Assembly: GCA_958429225.1 (NCBI GenBank)
Contig: CAUAJB010000007.1
Location: forward strand, 1-45,402
Length of the DNA stretch: 45,402 bases
DNA from: an uncultured Collinsella sp.
Lineage (GTDB): Bacteria > Actinomycetota > Coriobacteriia > Coriobacteriales > Coriobacteriaceae
Direction of reading: 5' to 3'
A model generated the notes under the pieces. That model was not told the DNA's origin. It did not search any database and saw only the letters and a program-made list of their open reading frames with translations. Positions 1 to 8,019 of this stretch are shown here, in pieces. A program made the translations under genes and the position numbers. How positions within the stretch are numbered: position 1 is the first letter of the stretch; each line of letters opens with the position of its first letter.

Positions 1-197
1 TGGGCGTGGGCCGCATGACACCCGCGTTTATCCAGGAGCCGTTCTGGGCCCTCACAGCGCAGTTGCCGCAGGCCGGCTACATCGCCGTGAACAACAGGAC
101 CCAGTTTCTCCCCCGTGCAATCGAGGATCGGGGGCTCGCCGTTCGTGCCGATATCGCCGACGTGCTCGCCGACGTGCGCAAGACGCTGGGTAGGTAG
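1..197 (+). CDS. SIR2-like (SirTM-type?) protein, C-terminal part
   Basis: Only the last 65 or so codons are present; the frame is open to the left edge, so the start lies outside. The tail (GVGRMTPAFIQEPFW, then VNNRT and an acidic helix ending ADVRKTLGR) aligns by eye with the C-terminus of the SIR2-like protein at 887-1750 (GVGEMTPGIITLPFW, VNISG). It is therefore a paralogue of that gene. The segment corresponds to the last NAD-binding strand and helix of a sirtuin fold. It stops 3 bases before the next gene, so the three probably form one operon. The catalytic residues are not visible, so activity cannot be judged. Confidence 0.7.
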   Translation, partial: GVGRMTPAFIQEPFWALTAQLPQAGYIAVNNRTQFLPRAIEDRGLAVRADIADVLADVRKTLGR

Positions 198-200
198 CGC

Positions 201-899
201 ATGGAAACGGTAAAAGCGGTTCGTATCGGCCAGGCACTTGCCGAGGCGGATCTTGTCATCATCGGCGCCAGCAACGGGCTCGACATGGCGGAGGGGCTCA
301 ATCTCTTCTGCGCCGACGCCCATTTCCGAGAGGCGTACGGGGACCTCGCCCAGGCCGACGGCATCGGCTGCATACTGCAGGGGCTCGCCTCTCCAGATGC
401 AAACGTACGACGCCGATGGGCCGAGCGGTTCCATCAAAAGGAGTATGTCGAGTATGAGCCCAGCCCGCTCATGAACAGGCTGCGGCATCTTACGGAGCAC
501 GCTGACACCTTCGTGATCACGTGCAATATCGACGGACACTTCGCACGTGCAGGGTTCAACGAGAACAGCGTGCTCGAAACGGAAGGGAGCATACGCACGT
601 CGATTGACGAGCGGCGTCTCGCCCATCCAGATGCCCTCGCCATGGCACAGCTCGAAGAGCTCGCACACCTTGTGCAAGCCCATCGCAACCACAAGGTTGC
701 CATCCTCGAACTTGGTGTGGGACTGCGCAACGGCGTCATAAAGCGCATGCTCGCTCAGGTCGCGAACGTCTGCGAACACGCCACCTACATCGTGTTCAAC
801 TACAGTCAGGCCCTGGCGCCCGATACATCGTGCGAGACAATTCTCGTTGACGGCGATATGGCCCCGGCTTTTGAGGAGATCGCCCGATGCCGCCTCTAG
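201..899 (+). CDS. Divergent SIR2-like protein lacking the zinc finger
   Basis: 232 residues. The N-terminal NAD-binding segment (VIIGASNGLDMAEGLN, about residues 19-34) and the CNID motif (residues 108-111) resemble sirtuins. At the position where classical sirtuins carry the catalytic His (HG), this protein has Glu (TEGS, E128). The four zinc-binding Cys seen in the next gene are absent. The C-terminal ELGVGLRNGVIK strand matches its neighbours. The start ATG follows the upstream stop by 3 bases, and its end overlaps the next gene by 13 bases, so translation is probably coupled. It may be a degenerate partner or NAD/ADP-ribose-binding subunit; activity is uncertain. Family membership rests on similarity to the two flanking paralogues. 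Confidence 0.6.
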   Translation: METVKAVRIGQALAEADLVIIGASNGLDMAEGLNLFCADAHFREAYGDLAQADGIGCILQGLASPDANVRRRWAERFHQKEYVEYEPSPLMNRLRHLTEHADTFVITCNIDGHFARAGFNENSVLETEGSIRTSIDERRLAHPDALAMAQLEELAHLVQAHRNHKVAILELGVGLRNGVIKRMLAQVANVCEHATYIVFNYSQALAPDTSCETILVDGDMAPAFEEIARCRL

Positions 900-1750
900 A
901 AAGAGAAGCGATGAGGCTTCGAAGCCTTATCGACGATGCCGACGCCATCATCGTCGGCATCGGCTCGGGCATGTCGAGCGCCGCCGGGTTCAACCATTAC
1001 AACCACGCGGGCATGACGCGTGCCGGAATGGCGGACTGGCAGCAAGCCTTTGGCTTCAAGAGCCTTTTCGACGGCTTCTACCACCTCTACCCCAGCCTCG
1101 AGCAGCAATGGACCTACTATGCGCGATACATCGACTTCATACTGCGAGAGCCTGCCTCGCAGCCCTATCTCGATCTGCGGTCCCTCATCGGCCATAAGGA
1201 TTACTTCATCCTGAGCACCAATGTGGACACCCAGGTCGAGAAGACGTTTCCCGCCGAGAGGACCTGCAACTATCAGGGAAGCTTCGCGCACCTTCAGTGC
1301 AAGCAGCCATGCTGCGACGAGCTTTTCGACGCGAGTCCCTACGTCGAGCGCATGCTCGCGGGCATGGCGGGATTCGAAATCCGCAGCGAGGATGTCCCCC
1401 GATGCCCGTACTGCGGCTGGCAGCTTGTGCCGTGGGTACGCGACGACACGTTTCTACAGGGTGCGGCATGGCGCGAGGACCTCGAACGATATGAGCACTT
1501 CGTGCGCGAGCGCAGTAGTAGCCGCGTGCTGTTGCTGGAGCTCGGCGTGGGCGAGATGACCCCCGGCATCATTACGCTCCCGTTCTGGAGTATGACCGCA
1601 AAGCTGCCGGATGCGCATCTGTTAAGCGTAAACATCTCGGGCGACTCGGCCCCGCTGCAGCTCGGGAGCAAGGCAGAGGCGATTCAGGCCGACTTGGGCG
1701 CCTTGCTCTCGGCAGCGCAGACGGCGAAGGTATTTAAGCCTCCTTGCTAG
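887..1750 (+). CDS. SIR2-family protein, SirTM-like probable ADP-ribosyltransferase
   Basis: 287 residues. Visible are the NAD-binding loop GIGSGMSSAAGFN (24-36), STNVD (110-114) and a Cys4 zinc-binding set (C138, C142 or C143, C173, C176). The catalytic His of deacetylating sirtuins is replaced by Gln in the YQGSF motif (Q130). Asn and Gln at the STNVD and QG positions are what is known of SirTM, the microbial class that ADP-ribosylates a lipoyl-carrier protein in an oxidative-stress operon. Its usual partners (macrodomain, GcvH-like protein, lipoate ligase) are not in the window but could lie upstream. GAGGAG precedes the ATG; a second in-frame ATG lies at 911. Its last 17 bases overlap the convergent gene at 1734-2498. 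Confidence 0.65.
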   Translation: MPPLEREAMRLRSLIDDADAIIVGIGSGMSSAAGFNHYNHAGMTRAGMADWQQAFGFKSLFDGFYHLYPSLEQQWTYYARYIDFILREPASQPYLDLRSLIGHKDYFILSTNVDTQVEKTFPAERTCNYQGSFAHLQCKQPCCDELFDASPYVERMLAGMAGFEIRSEDVPRCPYCGWQLVPWVRDDTFLQGAAWREDLERYEHFVRERSSSRVLLLELGVGEMTPGIITLPFWSMTAKLPDAHLLSVNISGDSAPLQLGSKAEAIQADLGALLSAAQTAKVFKPPC

Positions 1751-2498
1751 TCACTTTGAGATATTCCTCGTCGTTCACTGGCTCCAACCACTCGTTAGAG
1801 GTCTCCTCGCCCGGAACCTCCACCGCGAGATGGGAGAACCAGCTGTCGGGCGCTGCACCGTGCCAATGCTTCACCCCCGGGGCGATGTTGACCACATCGC
1901 CCGGGCGCAGCTCCTGTGCCGGTTTGCCCCATTCCTGGTAAAACCCTCGACCAGCCACGCAGACGAGAATCTGTCCGCCACCGCTTTTGGCGTGATGGAC
2001 GTGCCAGTTGTTGCGGCAGCCGGGCTCGAACGTCACGTTGTAGACGCCGACCTGCTCGGTGGAAAGGGGCGCAAGGTAGCTTTGCCCGATAAAGTACTTC
2101 GCGAATGCGTCGTTAGGGGCACCGATGGGAAAGGCCATCTCGTTTTGGTGCTCGGCCTTTGCGTCGGCGGCATCGTCATCCGCCCAGACCTCCTTCGCCA
2201 TGCGGAAGGCCGCCCATGCCTTGGGCCAGCCCGCGTAAAACGCCGCATGCGTAAGGATCTCCGCTATCTCCGCCCTGGTCACGCCGTTGTTCTTTGCGGA
2301 CATCAGATGATATTGGAACGAGGAGTCCGTCAGGCCCTGCGCCATTAGGGCAACCACCGTCACTATGCTGCGATCGCGCAAGGAAAGCTCGCCCTCCCGG
2401 CTCCACACCTCGCCGAAAAGCACATCGTCATTGAGCTGTGCGAATTTGGGGGCAAAGTCCCCCAAGGCATCTCTACCTGCCGTCTGTTTAATTGCCAT
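1734..2498 (-). CDS. Carboxymuconolactone decarboxylase-like / cupin fusion protein
   Basis: 254 residues in two domains. Residues about 20-105 form an AhpD/CMD-like helical domain (LRDRSIVTVVALMAQG, then EILTHAAFYAGWPKAW) without the CxxC of peroxidase members. Residues about 150-230 form a cupin with WHVHH (165-169) and a later HWH (211-213) as probable metal ligands. Such fusions are usually annotated as gamma-carboxymuconolactone decarboxylases, but in fermentative anaerobes the substrate is unknown; a role in carbonyl or quinone detoxification is inferred from context. The start has AGGAGG upstream. It is divergent from the MerR regulator at 2775 and shares its control region, and it overlaps the SIR2 gene tail-to-tail by 17 bases. 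Confidence 0.8.
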   Translation of the reverse strand: MAIKQTAGRDALGDFAPKFAQLNDDVLFGEVWSREGELSLRDRSIVTVVALMAQGLTDSSFQYHLMSAKNNGVTRAEIAEILTHAAFYAGWPKAWAAFRMAKEVWADDDAADAKAEHQNEMAFPIGAPNDAFAKYFIGQSYLAPLSTEQVGVYNVTFEPGCRNNWHVHHAKSGGGQILVCVAGRGFYQEWGKPAQELRPGDVVNIAPGVKHWHGAAPDSWFSHLAVEVPGEETSNEWLEPVNDEEYLKVTSKEA

Positions 2499-2712
2499 GA
2501 TCGATTTCCTCCTGTCGATGGTTTTGAGTGCAAAACTGCTTCCGCGCAGCTAAGCCGCGCCTAGACTCCCATGCCCACTCGTTGCACCTACTCCAGAGCA
2601 AAATGCCCCGTGCTTTCGCCCACTTCGTTCACGCCGCCGGCGAAAACCGTTCCGGCAAGCGTGCGCCTTTGGCGAAAATCCCTTGCGCTCCCGATTTGTA
2701 TTGACGAAAATA

Positions 2713-2743
2713 AAGGTAATACCTAAACCTAACTTTAGGTCAA
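2713..2743 (-). promoter_or_regulatory. MerR-type promoter with 19-bp spacer and dyad
   Basis: Reading toward the CMD/cupin gene there is TTGACC (complement of 2738-2743), a 19-base spacer and TACCTT (complement of 2713-2718). The spacer holds the dyad ACCTAAA-N6-TTTAGGT (2721-2740). A second dyad AGGTA-A-TACCT lies at 2714-2724. Overlong 19-base spacers with an internal dyad are the hallmark of promoters activated by MerR proteins, so the divergent regulator probably binds here. On the plus strand TTGACG at 2701-2706 could serve the regulator itself. Confidence 0.6.
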
Positions 2744-2774
2744 GGAGTAAATTCGAGATTTGTCCGGAGGGACC

Positions 2775-3215
2775 ATGTACACAATCGGACAGGTGGCGGA
2801 GATGTTTGATCTGCCCGTTTCCACGCTGCGTTATTACGACAAGCAGGGATTGTTCCCGGAATTGGAGCGGACGTCCGGCATTCGCCGATTCGGTGATACG
2901 GAACTCGAGGCGCTTCGGGTCATCGAATGCTTAAAGAAGGCTGAGATGGAGATTAAGGACATCCGACTGTTCATGGAATGGTGTGCGGAGGGCCCATCGA
3001 CATATCCCAAGCGCAAGGCCATGTTCGAGGAGCGAAAGGCCCACATGGAGTCGGAGATCGCGAATATGAACCGTGCGCTGGATATGTTGAAGTTCAAATG
3101 CTGGTACTACGAGCAGGCGATCCAAGATGGCAACGAGGATAGAGTGAAGGCGCTGATTCCCGACAATTTGCCGGAAGAAATCAAAGATACCTACGATAAC
3201 GCCCACACTCAATAA
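2775..3215 (+). CDS. MerR-family regulator, AdhR/NmlR-like
   Basis: 146 residues from ATG 2775, which has GGAGG 4 bases upstream; an earlier TTG at 2760 would place that site inside the gene. The winged-helix domain is typical (YTIGQVAEMFDLPVSTLRYY, 2-21, then GIRRF). Residues about 75-115 form the dimerising coiled coil. A Cys lies at residue 52 (IECLK), the position of the aldehyde-sensing Cys known in Bacillus AdhR. It probably senses reactive carbonyls and activates the divergent CMD/cupin gene, perhaps also the nearby reductases. Which inducer it responds to cannot be read from sequence. Confidence 0.85.
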   Translation: MYTIGQVAEMFDLPVSTLRYYDKQGLFPELERTSGIRRFGDTELEALRVIECLKKAEMEIKDIRLFMEWCAEGPSTYPKRKAMFEERKAHMESEIANMNRALDMLKFKCWYYEQAIQDGNEDRVKALIPDNLPEEIKDTYDNAHTQ

Positions 3216-3277
3216 TGCCGCCCGATGCTCAAGGGGCTTTGGCAAGGAGTCGTTTTAGGCAGACATGCAAAAAGAAA

Positions 3278-3303
3278 GCCTCCGAACCAGAAGGTTCGGA
3301 GGC
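3278..3303 (-). terminator. Terminator after LysR gene
   Basis: An 11-base perfect stem (GCCTCCGAACC / GGTTCGGAGGC) with an AGAA loop. On the minus strand it is followed by TTTCTTTTT, so it terminates the LysR gene; it may also stop the convergent MerR transcript. Confidence 0.85.
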
Positions 3304-3352
3304 TGTTATTCCCGTTGTCCCCATAGGCATAAGCGCATCTGCTCGCGATTGC

Positions 3353-4252
3353 CTATCGATGCTTTGCCTCGAGCGCGGCAGACACCGCATCGAGGAACTC
3401 CCGTACATGGTCTGCGGGGTGCGACGAATGAAGCAGCCCGTAAGACACGAGACAGTCCCAATCGGTAGGGACGGTTTTGAGCATGGGGTGGACGTTGGCC
3501 CACAACGGCAGCGTCGCAAGCGCGAGGTCCTCGTTCGCGCCGCGATTGAACACCTCCGCCCGATATTGCGGGAAGTCTACGAGCGCGATTTGAGGATGAT
3601 GCAAGAGTATCTCGTCGCGCACGCGGTCGATTTCGGCGTTCCAGCCCCGGCGTATAAGCATAAGACTGTGATTGTGGAGGTCGTCGAATGTGACGATGTC
3701 GCGTTTGGCGAGTTCGTTGTCGACGGGAACGGCGCACCAGAGCGGCTCGCGCGAAAGCTCGAGGCCCAGGCACCCGCGCTCTTTAAGAAAGGCATCGTCG
3801 AAAATCCCCGCCACGATATCCATGTCTTGCCCGAGGTTCGCCAAGCCGCGCGCCGCCGAGGGTGTGTTTTCAAACGTGACCACCTGAAGGCTCATGCCAG
3901 GGCAACGTTCCTTCACCTTCGGCCACAGCTTCGTGAGCGGCGTGCTGGGCGTCATGAGCGACACTCCCACGCGGATGATGCGCTTCTCTCCACGCTCGGC
4001 GACGCGGGCGCGTGCGATTGATTCTTGAGAGTACTGCACGATATGGCGGGCGTCGGCGAGCAGCGACCTGCCTGCTCGCGTAAGCGAAAGCCCCTGATGC
4101 GATCGGTGGAACAGCGTAAGGCCTAGCCGCGACTCCAGCAGGTTCATCTGCTTGATGACGGCCGTGGGCGTGATGAAGGACTCTTGTGCCGCCTTGGAGA
4201 AGCTGCCCGCCTCCGCCACGCGGATGAAAGTGTCAAGCTGTGGGTTGTACAT
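3353..4252 (-). CDS. LysR-family transcriptional regulator
   Basis: 299 residues starting MYNPQLDTFIRVAEAGSFSK. AGGAGG lies just upstream of this ATG, so the 5-residue longer frame is not used. The N-terminal winged helix-turn-helix (about 1-60, AAQESFITPTAVIKQMNLLE) is followed by a linker helix and an effector-binding domain (about 90-295). It is divergent from the aldo/keto reductase at 4382, the classical LysR arrangement, and a T-N11-A dyad sits between them. It probably regulates that reductase and perhaps the downstream reductase/dehydrogenase genes. The inducer is unknown; the locus suggests a carbonyl or electrophile. Confidence 0.85.
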   Translation of the reverse strand: MYNPQLDTFIRVAEAGSFSKAAQESFITPTAVIKQMNLLESRLGLTLFHRSHQGLSLTRAGRSLLADARHIVQYSQESIARARVAERGEKRIIRVGVSLMTPSTPLTKLWPKVKERCPGMSLQVVTFENTPSAARGLANLGQDMDIVAGIFDDAFLKERGCLGLELSREPLWCAVPVDNELAKRDIVTFDDLHNHSLMLIRRGWNAEIDRVRDEILLHHPQIALVDFPQYRAEVFNRGANEDLALATLPLWANVHPMLKTVPTDWDCLVSYGLLHSSHPADHVREFLDAVSAALEAKHR

Positions 4253-4284
4253 CGATCCTCCTGTCACGCATTATGTGCCGTATA

Positions 4285-4297
4285 TACCCCATGGTTA
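4285..4297. promoter_or_regulatory. Candidate LysR box (T-N11-A)
   Basis: TACCCCATGGTTA has the T-N11-A form and imperfect dyad symmetry (ATACCC / GGTTAT). It lies between the divergent LysR and aldo/keto reductase starts, where LysR proteins bind. Confidence 0.4.
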
Positions 4298-4381
4298 TAT
4301 CCATCATTCCAACGTGAACTTCTCGCACGTCAGTAAACGCCGTAGCCTTGTATTCGAAAAGTCACCATTAAGGAGGAGACC

Positions 4382-5230
4382 ATGGAGTATCTGAAGCTCA
4401 ACAACGACGTAGAGATGCCCATCGAGGGTTTGGGCACCTTCCTCATGACCCCGGCCGAGGCCGAGGCGTCCGCAACCGCCGCGCTCACGGCTGGCTACGA
4501 GCACATCGACACCGCCAACGCCTACATGAACGAGCGCGCCGTAGGCCGTGCCATCGCCAAGAGCGGCGTCGCGCGCGACAAGATCTTCGTCTCCACCAAG
4601 CTTTGGCCGAGCGTCTACGACGCGGGCATGTCGGCGGTGGACGCCACGCTCCAGCGCCTGGGGCTCGACTACGTCGACATGCTCATCCTGCACCAGCCGG
4701 TAGGCGACTACCTGGCCGCGTGGCGCACGATGGAAGAGGCGTACCGCGCAGGCAAGGTGCGCGCCCTCGGCCTCTCCAACTTCCCGCAAGACAAGATCGC
4801 CGAGGTCATCGAGGTCGCCGACATCAAGCCGCAGCTCGTGACCGTTGAGTGCCACCCCTACCACGCCCAGCGCGACCTGCGCGCCTACCTCGCGCCGTAC
4901 GGCACGGTGATCGAGGCGTGGTACCCGCTCGGCCACGGCGACAAAGGTCTTCTGGAGGAGCCCGTCTTCGTCGCTCTCGCCGAGAAGTACGGCAAGACCC
5001 CGGCCCAGGTGATCCTGCGCTGGCACGTGCAGATGGGCACCTCCATCATCCCCGGCTCCAAGAACCCCGCCCACATCGCCGACAACGCGAACATCTTCGA
5101 CTTCTCCCTCACCGAAGACGAGATGGCCGAGATTGCCAAGCTCGACGGAACCATGACCTACTACACCGCCACCGAGGAAGCACTCGAGGGCTACCTGGCC
5201 ATACGCCCCGATTTCGACGCGCAGGAGTAG
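4382..5230 (+). CDS. Aldo/keto reductase
   Basis: 282 residues of the AKR5-like bacterial group (2,5-diketo-gluconate/methylglyoxal reductase type). The full catalytic tetrad is present: D43 and Y48 (HIDTANAY), K73 (STKLW) and H104 (ILHQP). The NADPH-binding end motif appears as IIPGSKNPAHIADN. AAGGAGG precedes the ATG. The protein reduces aldehydes or ketones in the cytoplasm; the exact substrate is not readable. It is divergent from the LysR gene and followed by a flavodoxin remnant and a second reductase at 5542, with which it shares overall layout but only moderate similarity. Confidence 0.9.
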   Translation: MEYLKLNNDVEMPIEGLGTFLMTPAEAEASATAALTAGYEHIDTANAYMNERAVGRAIAKSGVARDKIFVSTKLWPSVYDAGMSAVDATLQRLGLDYVDMLILHQPVGDYLAAWRTMEEAYRAGKVRALGLSNFPQDKIAEVIEVADIKPQLVTVECHPYHAQRDLRAYLAPYGTVIEAWYPLGHGDKGLLEEPVFVALAEKYGKTPAQVILRWHVQMGTSIIPGSKNPAHIADNANIFDFSLTEDEMAEIAKLDGTMTYYTATEEALEGYLAIRPDFDAQE

Positions 5231-5244
5231 CGCTCAGACGATAA

Positions 5245-5436
5245 CGGACCAACCAAGCCGCCGCCGAGGACCAGTCGGCTGTCGAGGACGAGCCCGCCGC
5301 AGTGCCCGCTGCAGACGGCAACGTCCTCGTGGCCTGCTACTCGGCACAGGGCCACACCGCTGTCGTAGCTCAGGCCATCGCCGACGAGCTCGGCGCCGAT
5401 CTCTTTGAGGTGACGCCTAGAACCCGCGGATTATAA
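5245..5436 (+). pseudogene. Flavodoxin remnant (N-terminal part)
   Basis: The frame 5245-5436 reads an Ala/Glu-rich stretch, then NVLVACYSAQGHTAVVAQAI and ADELGADLFEVTP before a stop. This is the first strand, FMN-phosphate loop (SAQGHT) and first helix of a flavodoxin. No start codon with a ribosome site is present and everything after the first strand-helix unit is missing. The acidic Ala-rich lead resembles the linker of lipoprotein-type flavodoxins. It is therefore a truncated relic left between the two aldo/keto reductases. Flavodoxin/AKR neighbours are common in this kind of locus, so it was probably once part of the cluster. Confidence 0.7.
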
Positions 5437-5541
5437 CCCCGTGCGCACCCCAGCGTTATAGAACCCTCACCAACGGAAACTTCCGCCGGTACGGCGCCCC
5501 TCGTATGGTGGATACGTCAAGTTGCGAGGAAGGAAGGTACC

Positions 5542-6393
5542 ATGGACTACATCACCTTGAACAACGGCGTCAGGATGCCGCAGCTCGGCTTCGGCGTGTA
5601 CCAGATCCCGGACGCCACGGAATGCCAGCGCGCCGTAGAGGACGCGCTCTCGGTCGGCTACCGGCTGCTCGACACGGCCGCGAGCTACGGCAACGAAGAG
5701 GCGGTCGGGGCCGCCATTCGTGCGAGCGGCCTGCCGCGCGACGAGGTGTTCGTGACGACCAAGCTGTGGATGTCGGATGTGAGCTACGAGGGGGCCAAGC
5801 GCGGCTTCGACGCGTCACTCAAGCGGCTGGGGCTCGACTACGTCGACCTCTACCTCATCCATCAGCCGTTCGGCGACGTCTTCGGCGCGTGGCGCGCCAT
5901 GGAGGAGCTCTACGAGCAGGGCGTTATCCGCGCCATAGGCACAGCTAACTTCTACCCCGATCACCTCGCAAACCTCATCTCGTTCAACCGCATCGCCCCC
6001 GCCGTGAACCAAGTCGAGTGCAACGTGTTCTTCCAGCAGCGCGAGGCGCAGGAGTACATGGCCGGCAAGGAGGTGGCCATGGAGGGCTGGGCGCCCTTTG
6101 CGGAGGGCAGAAACGGCCTCTTCCGCAACGAGGTCCTCGCTCGCATCGGCGAGGCGCACGGCAAGACGGTCGCCCAGGTCGTGTTGCGCTGGCTGCTGCA
6201 GCGCGGTGTGGTCTGCATCCCTAAGAGCACGCACCGCGATCGCATGGAGCAGAACTTCGACGTCTTCGACTTCGCGCTGGGCGACGACGAGATGGTCGCC
6301 ATCGCCGCGCTCGACACCGGGCGCAGCGCGTTCTTCGACCACCACGACCCCGCCACCATCGAATGGATGTCCGGGCTCGTGCGCAACGTGTAG
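5542..6393 (+). CDS. Aldo/keto reductase
   Basis: 283 residues. The AKR tetrad is D44 and Y49 (LLDTAASY), K74 (TTKLW) and H107 (LIHQP); the cofactor motif is IPKSTHRDRMEQN. GGAAGG lies 5 bases before the ATG. It has the same fold and length as the reductase at 4382 but belongs to a different subgroup (for example IGTANFYPDHL against LGLSNFPQDKI), so it is not a recent duplicate. It is followed after 43 bases by the iron-type alcohol dehydrogenase and is probably co-transcribed with it. It likely reduces small aldehydes or ketones with NADPH. Confidence 0.9.
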   Translation: MDYITLNNGVRMPQLGFGVYQIPDATECQRAVEDALSVGYRLLDTAASYGNEEAVGAAIRASGLPRDEVFVTTKLWMSDVSYEGAKRGFDASLKRLGLDYVDLYLIHQPFGDVFGAWRAMEELYEQGVIRAIGTANFYPDHLANLISFNRIAPAVNQVECNVFFQQREAQEYMAGKEVAMEGWAPFAEGRNGLFRNEVLARIGEAHGKTVAQVVLRWLLQRGVVCIPKSTHRDRMEQNFDVFDFALGDDEMVAIAALDTGRSAFFDHHDPATIEWMSGLVRNV

Positions 6394-6436
6394 ACGAGCG
6401 TCAGAGCGCACTGATAACTTACTAGGAGGAATTGCC

Positions 6437-7600
6437 ATGAACTCATTCACGTACGACTACCCGGTCAGGAACTACTTCGGCGAGGGGGCCATGGACCAGG
6501 CACTCGACGCCGAGATGGGTGCCATGGGCAAGACAGTGATGCTCGCCTACGGCGGAGGCTCGGTCAAACGAACCGGCGTTTACGGCCACGTGGTCGATAA
6601 GCTCACGAGCGCGGGCAAGCGCGTGGTGGACTTCGGCGGCATCATGCCCAATCCGACCTACGAGAAGTGCCAGGAAGGCGCCGCGCTCGCACGCGAGGAG
6701 CAGGTCGACTTCATTCTCGCCGTCGGCGGCGGGTCGGTCTTCGACTGCTGCAAGGTAGTCTCCGCGCAGGCGATGCTTGACGAGGACATCGAGACGTTCG
6801 AGCACGCCGACGGCAAGATGCCGAGTTCGTTCATCCCCATGGGCTGCATCGTTACGCTCTCCGGCACGGGTGCCGAGCAGAACAACGGCGCCGTCATCAC
6901 CAACGAGGAGACGCACGTGAAGGGCGCCTATCTGGGGGCGATGCCCATGTGGGCGGCGCTCGACCCGGCACTCACGCTCACCGTACCGCACGCGCAGTTC
7001 ATGAGCGGCGCGTTCGACACGCTCTCGCACTGCATGGAGAGCTATTTCGGAAGCCCGCGCGGGCGCAATGTCACCGACGACATCAACCTCGCCATCCAGC
7101 GTAACGTCATCCGCAACATGCGGATCATCGCGAACGACGACCAGAACCTCGAGGCGCTCAGCGAGCTCGTATACGACTCCGCCATGGCCGAGAACGGCGT
7201 GCTCAAGATCGGCAAGTCAACGGACTTCCAGGCGCACATGATCCAACACCAGTACGGCGCGTACACCCACACCAACCACGGAATGGGCCTCGCGGTCATC
7301 CACCCTGCGCTCTACCGCCACCTGGCCCCCGAGGCGCCCGCGCAGTTCGCCCACTGGGCGCGCGAGGTGTGGGGCGTCGACGCCAAGGGCAAAGACGACC
7401 TTACGGTGGCGCTGGAGGGCATCGACCGCCTGCAAACGTTCATCGGCGAGATGGGGCTTCCCACGAGCTTCGCCGAGATGGGCTCCGACGCGTCCGACGA
7501 GACGCTGCACAAGGTTGCGGACACCTGCGTACTCACCGGCGGCTGCGCCAAGAAACTGGAGCGCAGCGAGGTGTTCCAGATTCTGACCGAGTGCCTCTAG
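6437..7600 (+). CDS. Iron-containing alcohol dehydrogenase (YqhD/BDH type)
   Basis: 387 residues. The start ATG has AGGAGGA 6 bases upstream; the much longer open frame from 6098 is an extension through the previous gene. Features are the nucleotide-binding GGGS motifs (YGGGSV, AVGGGSVFDCCK), GTGAEQNNGAV, and metal ligands in FDTLSHCMESY and in the His-rich segment ending HTNHGMGLAV. The family reduces butyraldehyde or other aldehydes with NADPH, and YqhD is a general aldehyde scavenger. It closes the apparent detoxification set of two aldo/keto reductases plus MerR and LysR control. Confidence 0.9.
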   Translation: MNSFTYDYPVRNYFGEGAMDQALDAEMGAMGKTVMLAYGGGSVKRTGVYGHVVDKLTSAGKRVVDFGGIMPNPTYEKCQEGAALAREEQVDFILAVGGGSVFDCCKVVSAQAMLDEDIETFEHADGKMPSSFIPMGCIVTLSGTGAEQNNGAVITNEETHVKGAYLGAMPMWAALDPALTLTVPHAQFMSGAFDTLSHCMESYFGSPRGRNVTDDINLAIQRNVIRNMRIIANDDQNLEALSELVYDSAMAENGVLKIGKSTDFQAHMIQHQYGAYTHTNHGMGLAVIHPALYRHLAPEAPAQFAHWAREVWGVDAKGKDDLTVALEGIDRLQTFIGEMGLPTSFAEMGSDASDETLHKVADTCVLTGGCAKKLERSEVFQILTECL

Positions 7601-7639
7601 ATCGGCGCTCGGTCCCAATCCGCCCGCGCCGAAGGAAAC

Positions 7640-7961
7640 CGTACGACTCCGAGATGCCATCGTAATCGTAGGACCCGGCGAGCCCGCCGCGCCTGATGAA
7701 TCCGTCGAAGTCGTCGTCGACGGCCCCCTGCTCGTCGAAGTAGGAGCGGTATTCGCCGAAGCTGAAGGGGAGGATGTGTACCTCCCTGTGGCGCCCTGTG
7801 AACGAGGTCGCCAGATCCGAACTCAGGAGGAACGCGTTCGATCCCGTAAGATAGATATCCCATCCTCCACGTGCGCGAATGCTGTTAATTGCTTTCTCGA
7901 AACCCTCGCACAGCTGCACCTTGTCGATGAAGAGACGGTTGCGGTCGACCCAATCCATCAT
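7640..7961 (-). pseudogene. AAA/DUF4143-type ATPase fragment (middle part)
   Basis: Reads LFIDKVQLCEGFEKAINSI, DIYLTGSNAFLLSSDLAT and HILPFSFGEYRSYFDEQG, the Walker B and sensor region of the ATPase family with an AAA_14 and a DUF4143 domain. The Walker A part is absent (an in-frame stop lies just upstream), the usual DE of Walker B is DK, and similarity ends near 7640 well before the C-terminal domain. It is therefore a decayed fragment. A C-terminal fragment of the same kind of protein lies at 21739-21915 beside a second copy of the leader found here. Confidence 0.65.
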
Positions 7962-7972
7962 CAGCTCCTTCT

Positions 7973-8011
7973 CGGTTTCGAAACTCGAATTTTTTTAAAG
8001 TTTCGAAACCG
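7973..8011. repeat. Inverted repeat of GTTTCGAAAC boxes
   Basis: CGGTTTCGAAACT (7973-7985) and AGTTTCGAAACCG (7999-8011) are exact inverted copies separated by 13 AT-rich bases, and each box is itself palindromic. One box is retained at 21923-21935 in the second copy of the region. It could be an operator pair for the ATPase gene or a hairpin. Confidence 0.6.
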
Positions 8012-8019
8012 ATAAGGAA

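Noticed and set aside
6098..6436. Long N-terminal extension of the alcohol dehydrogenase
   Set aside because: Lies inside the preceding aldo/keto reductase in another frame; AGGAGGA before ATG 6437 and the family N-terminus fix the start there.
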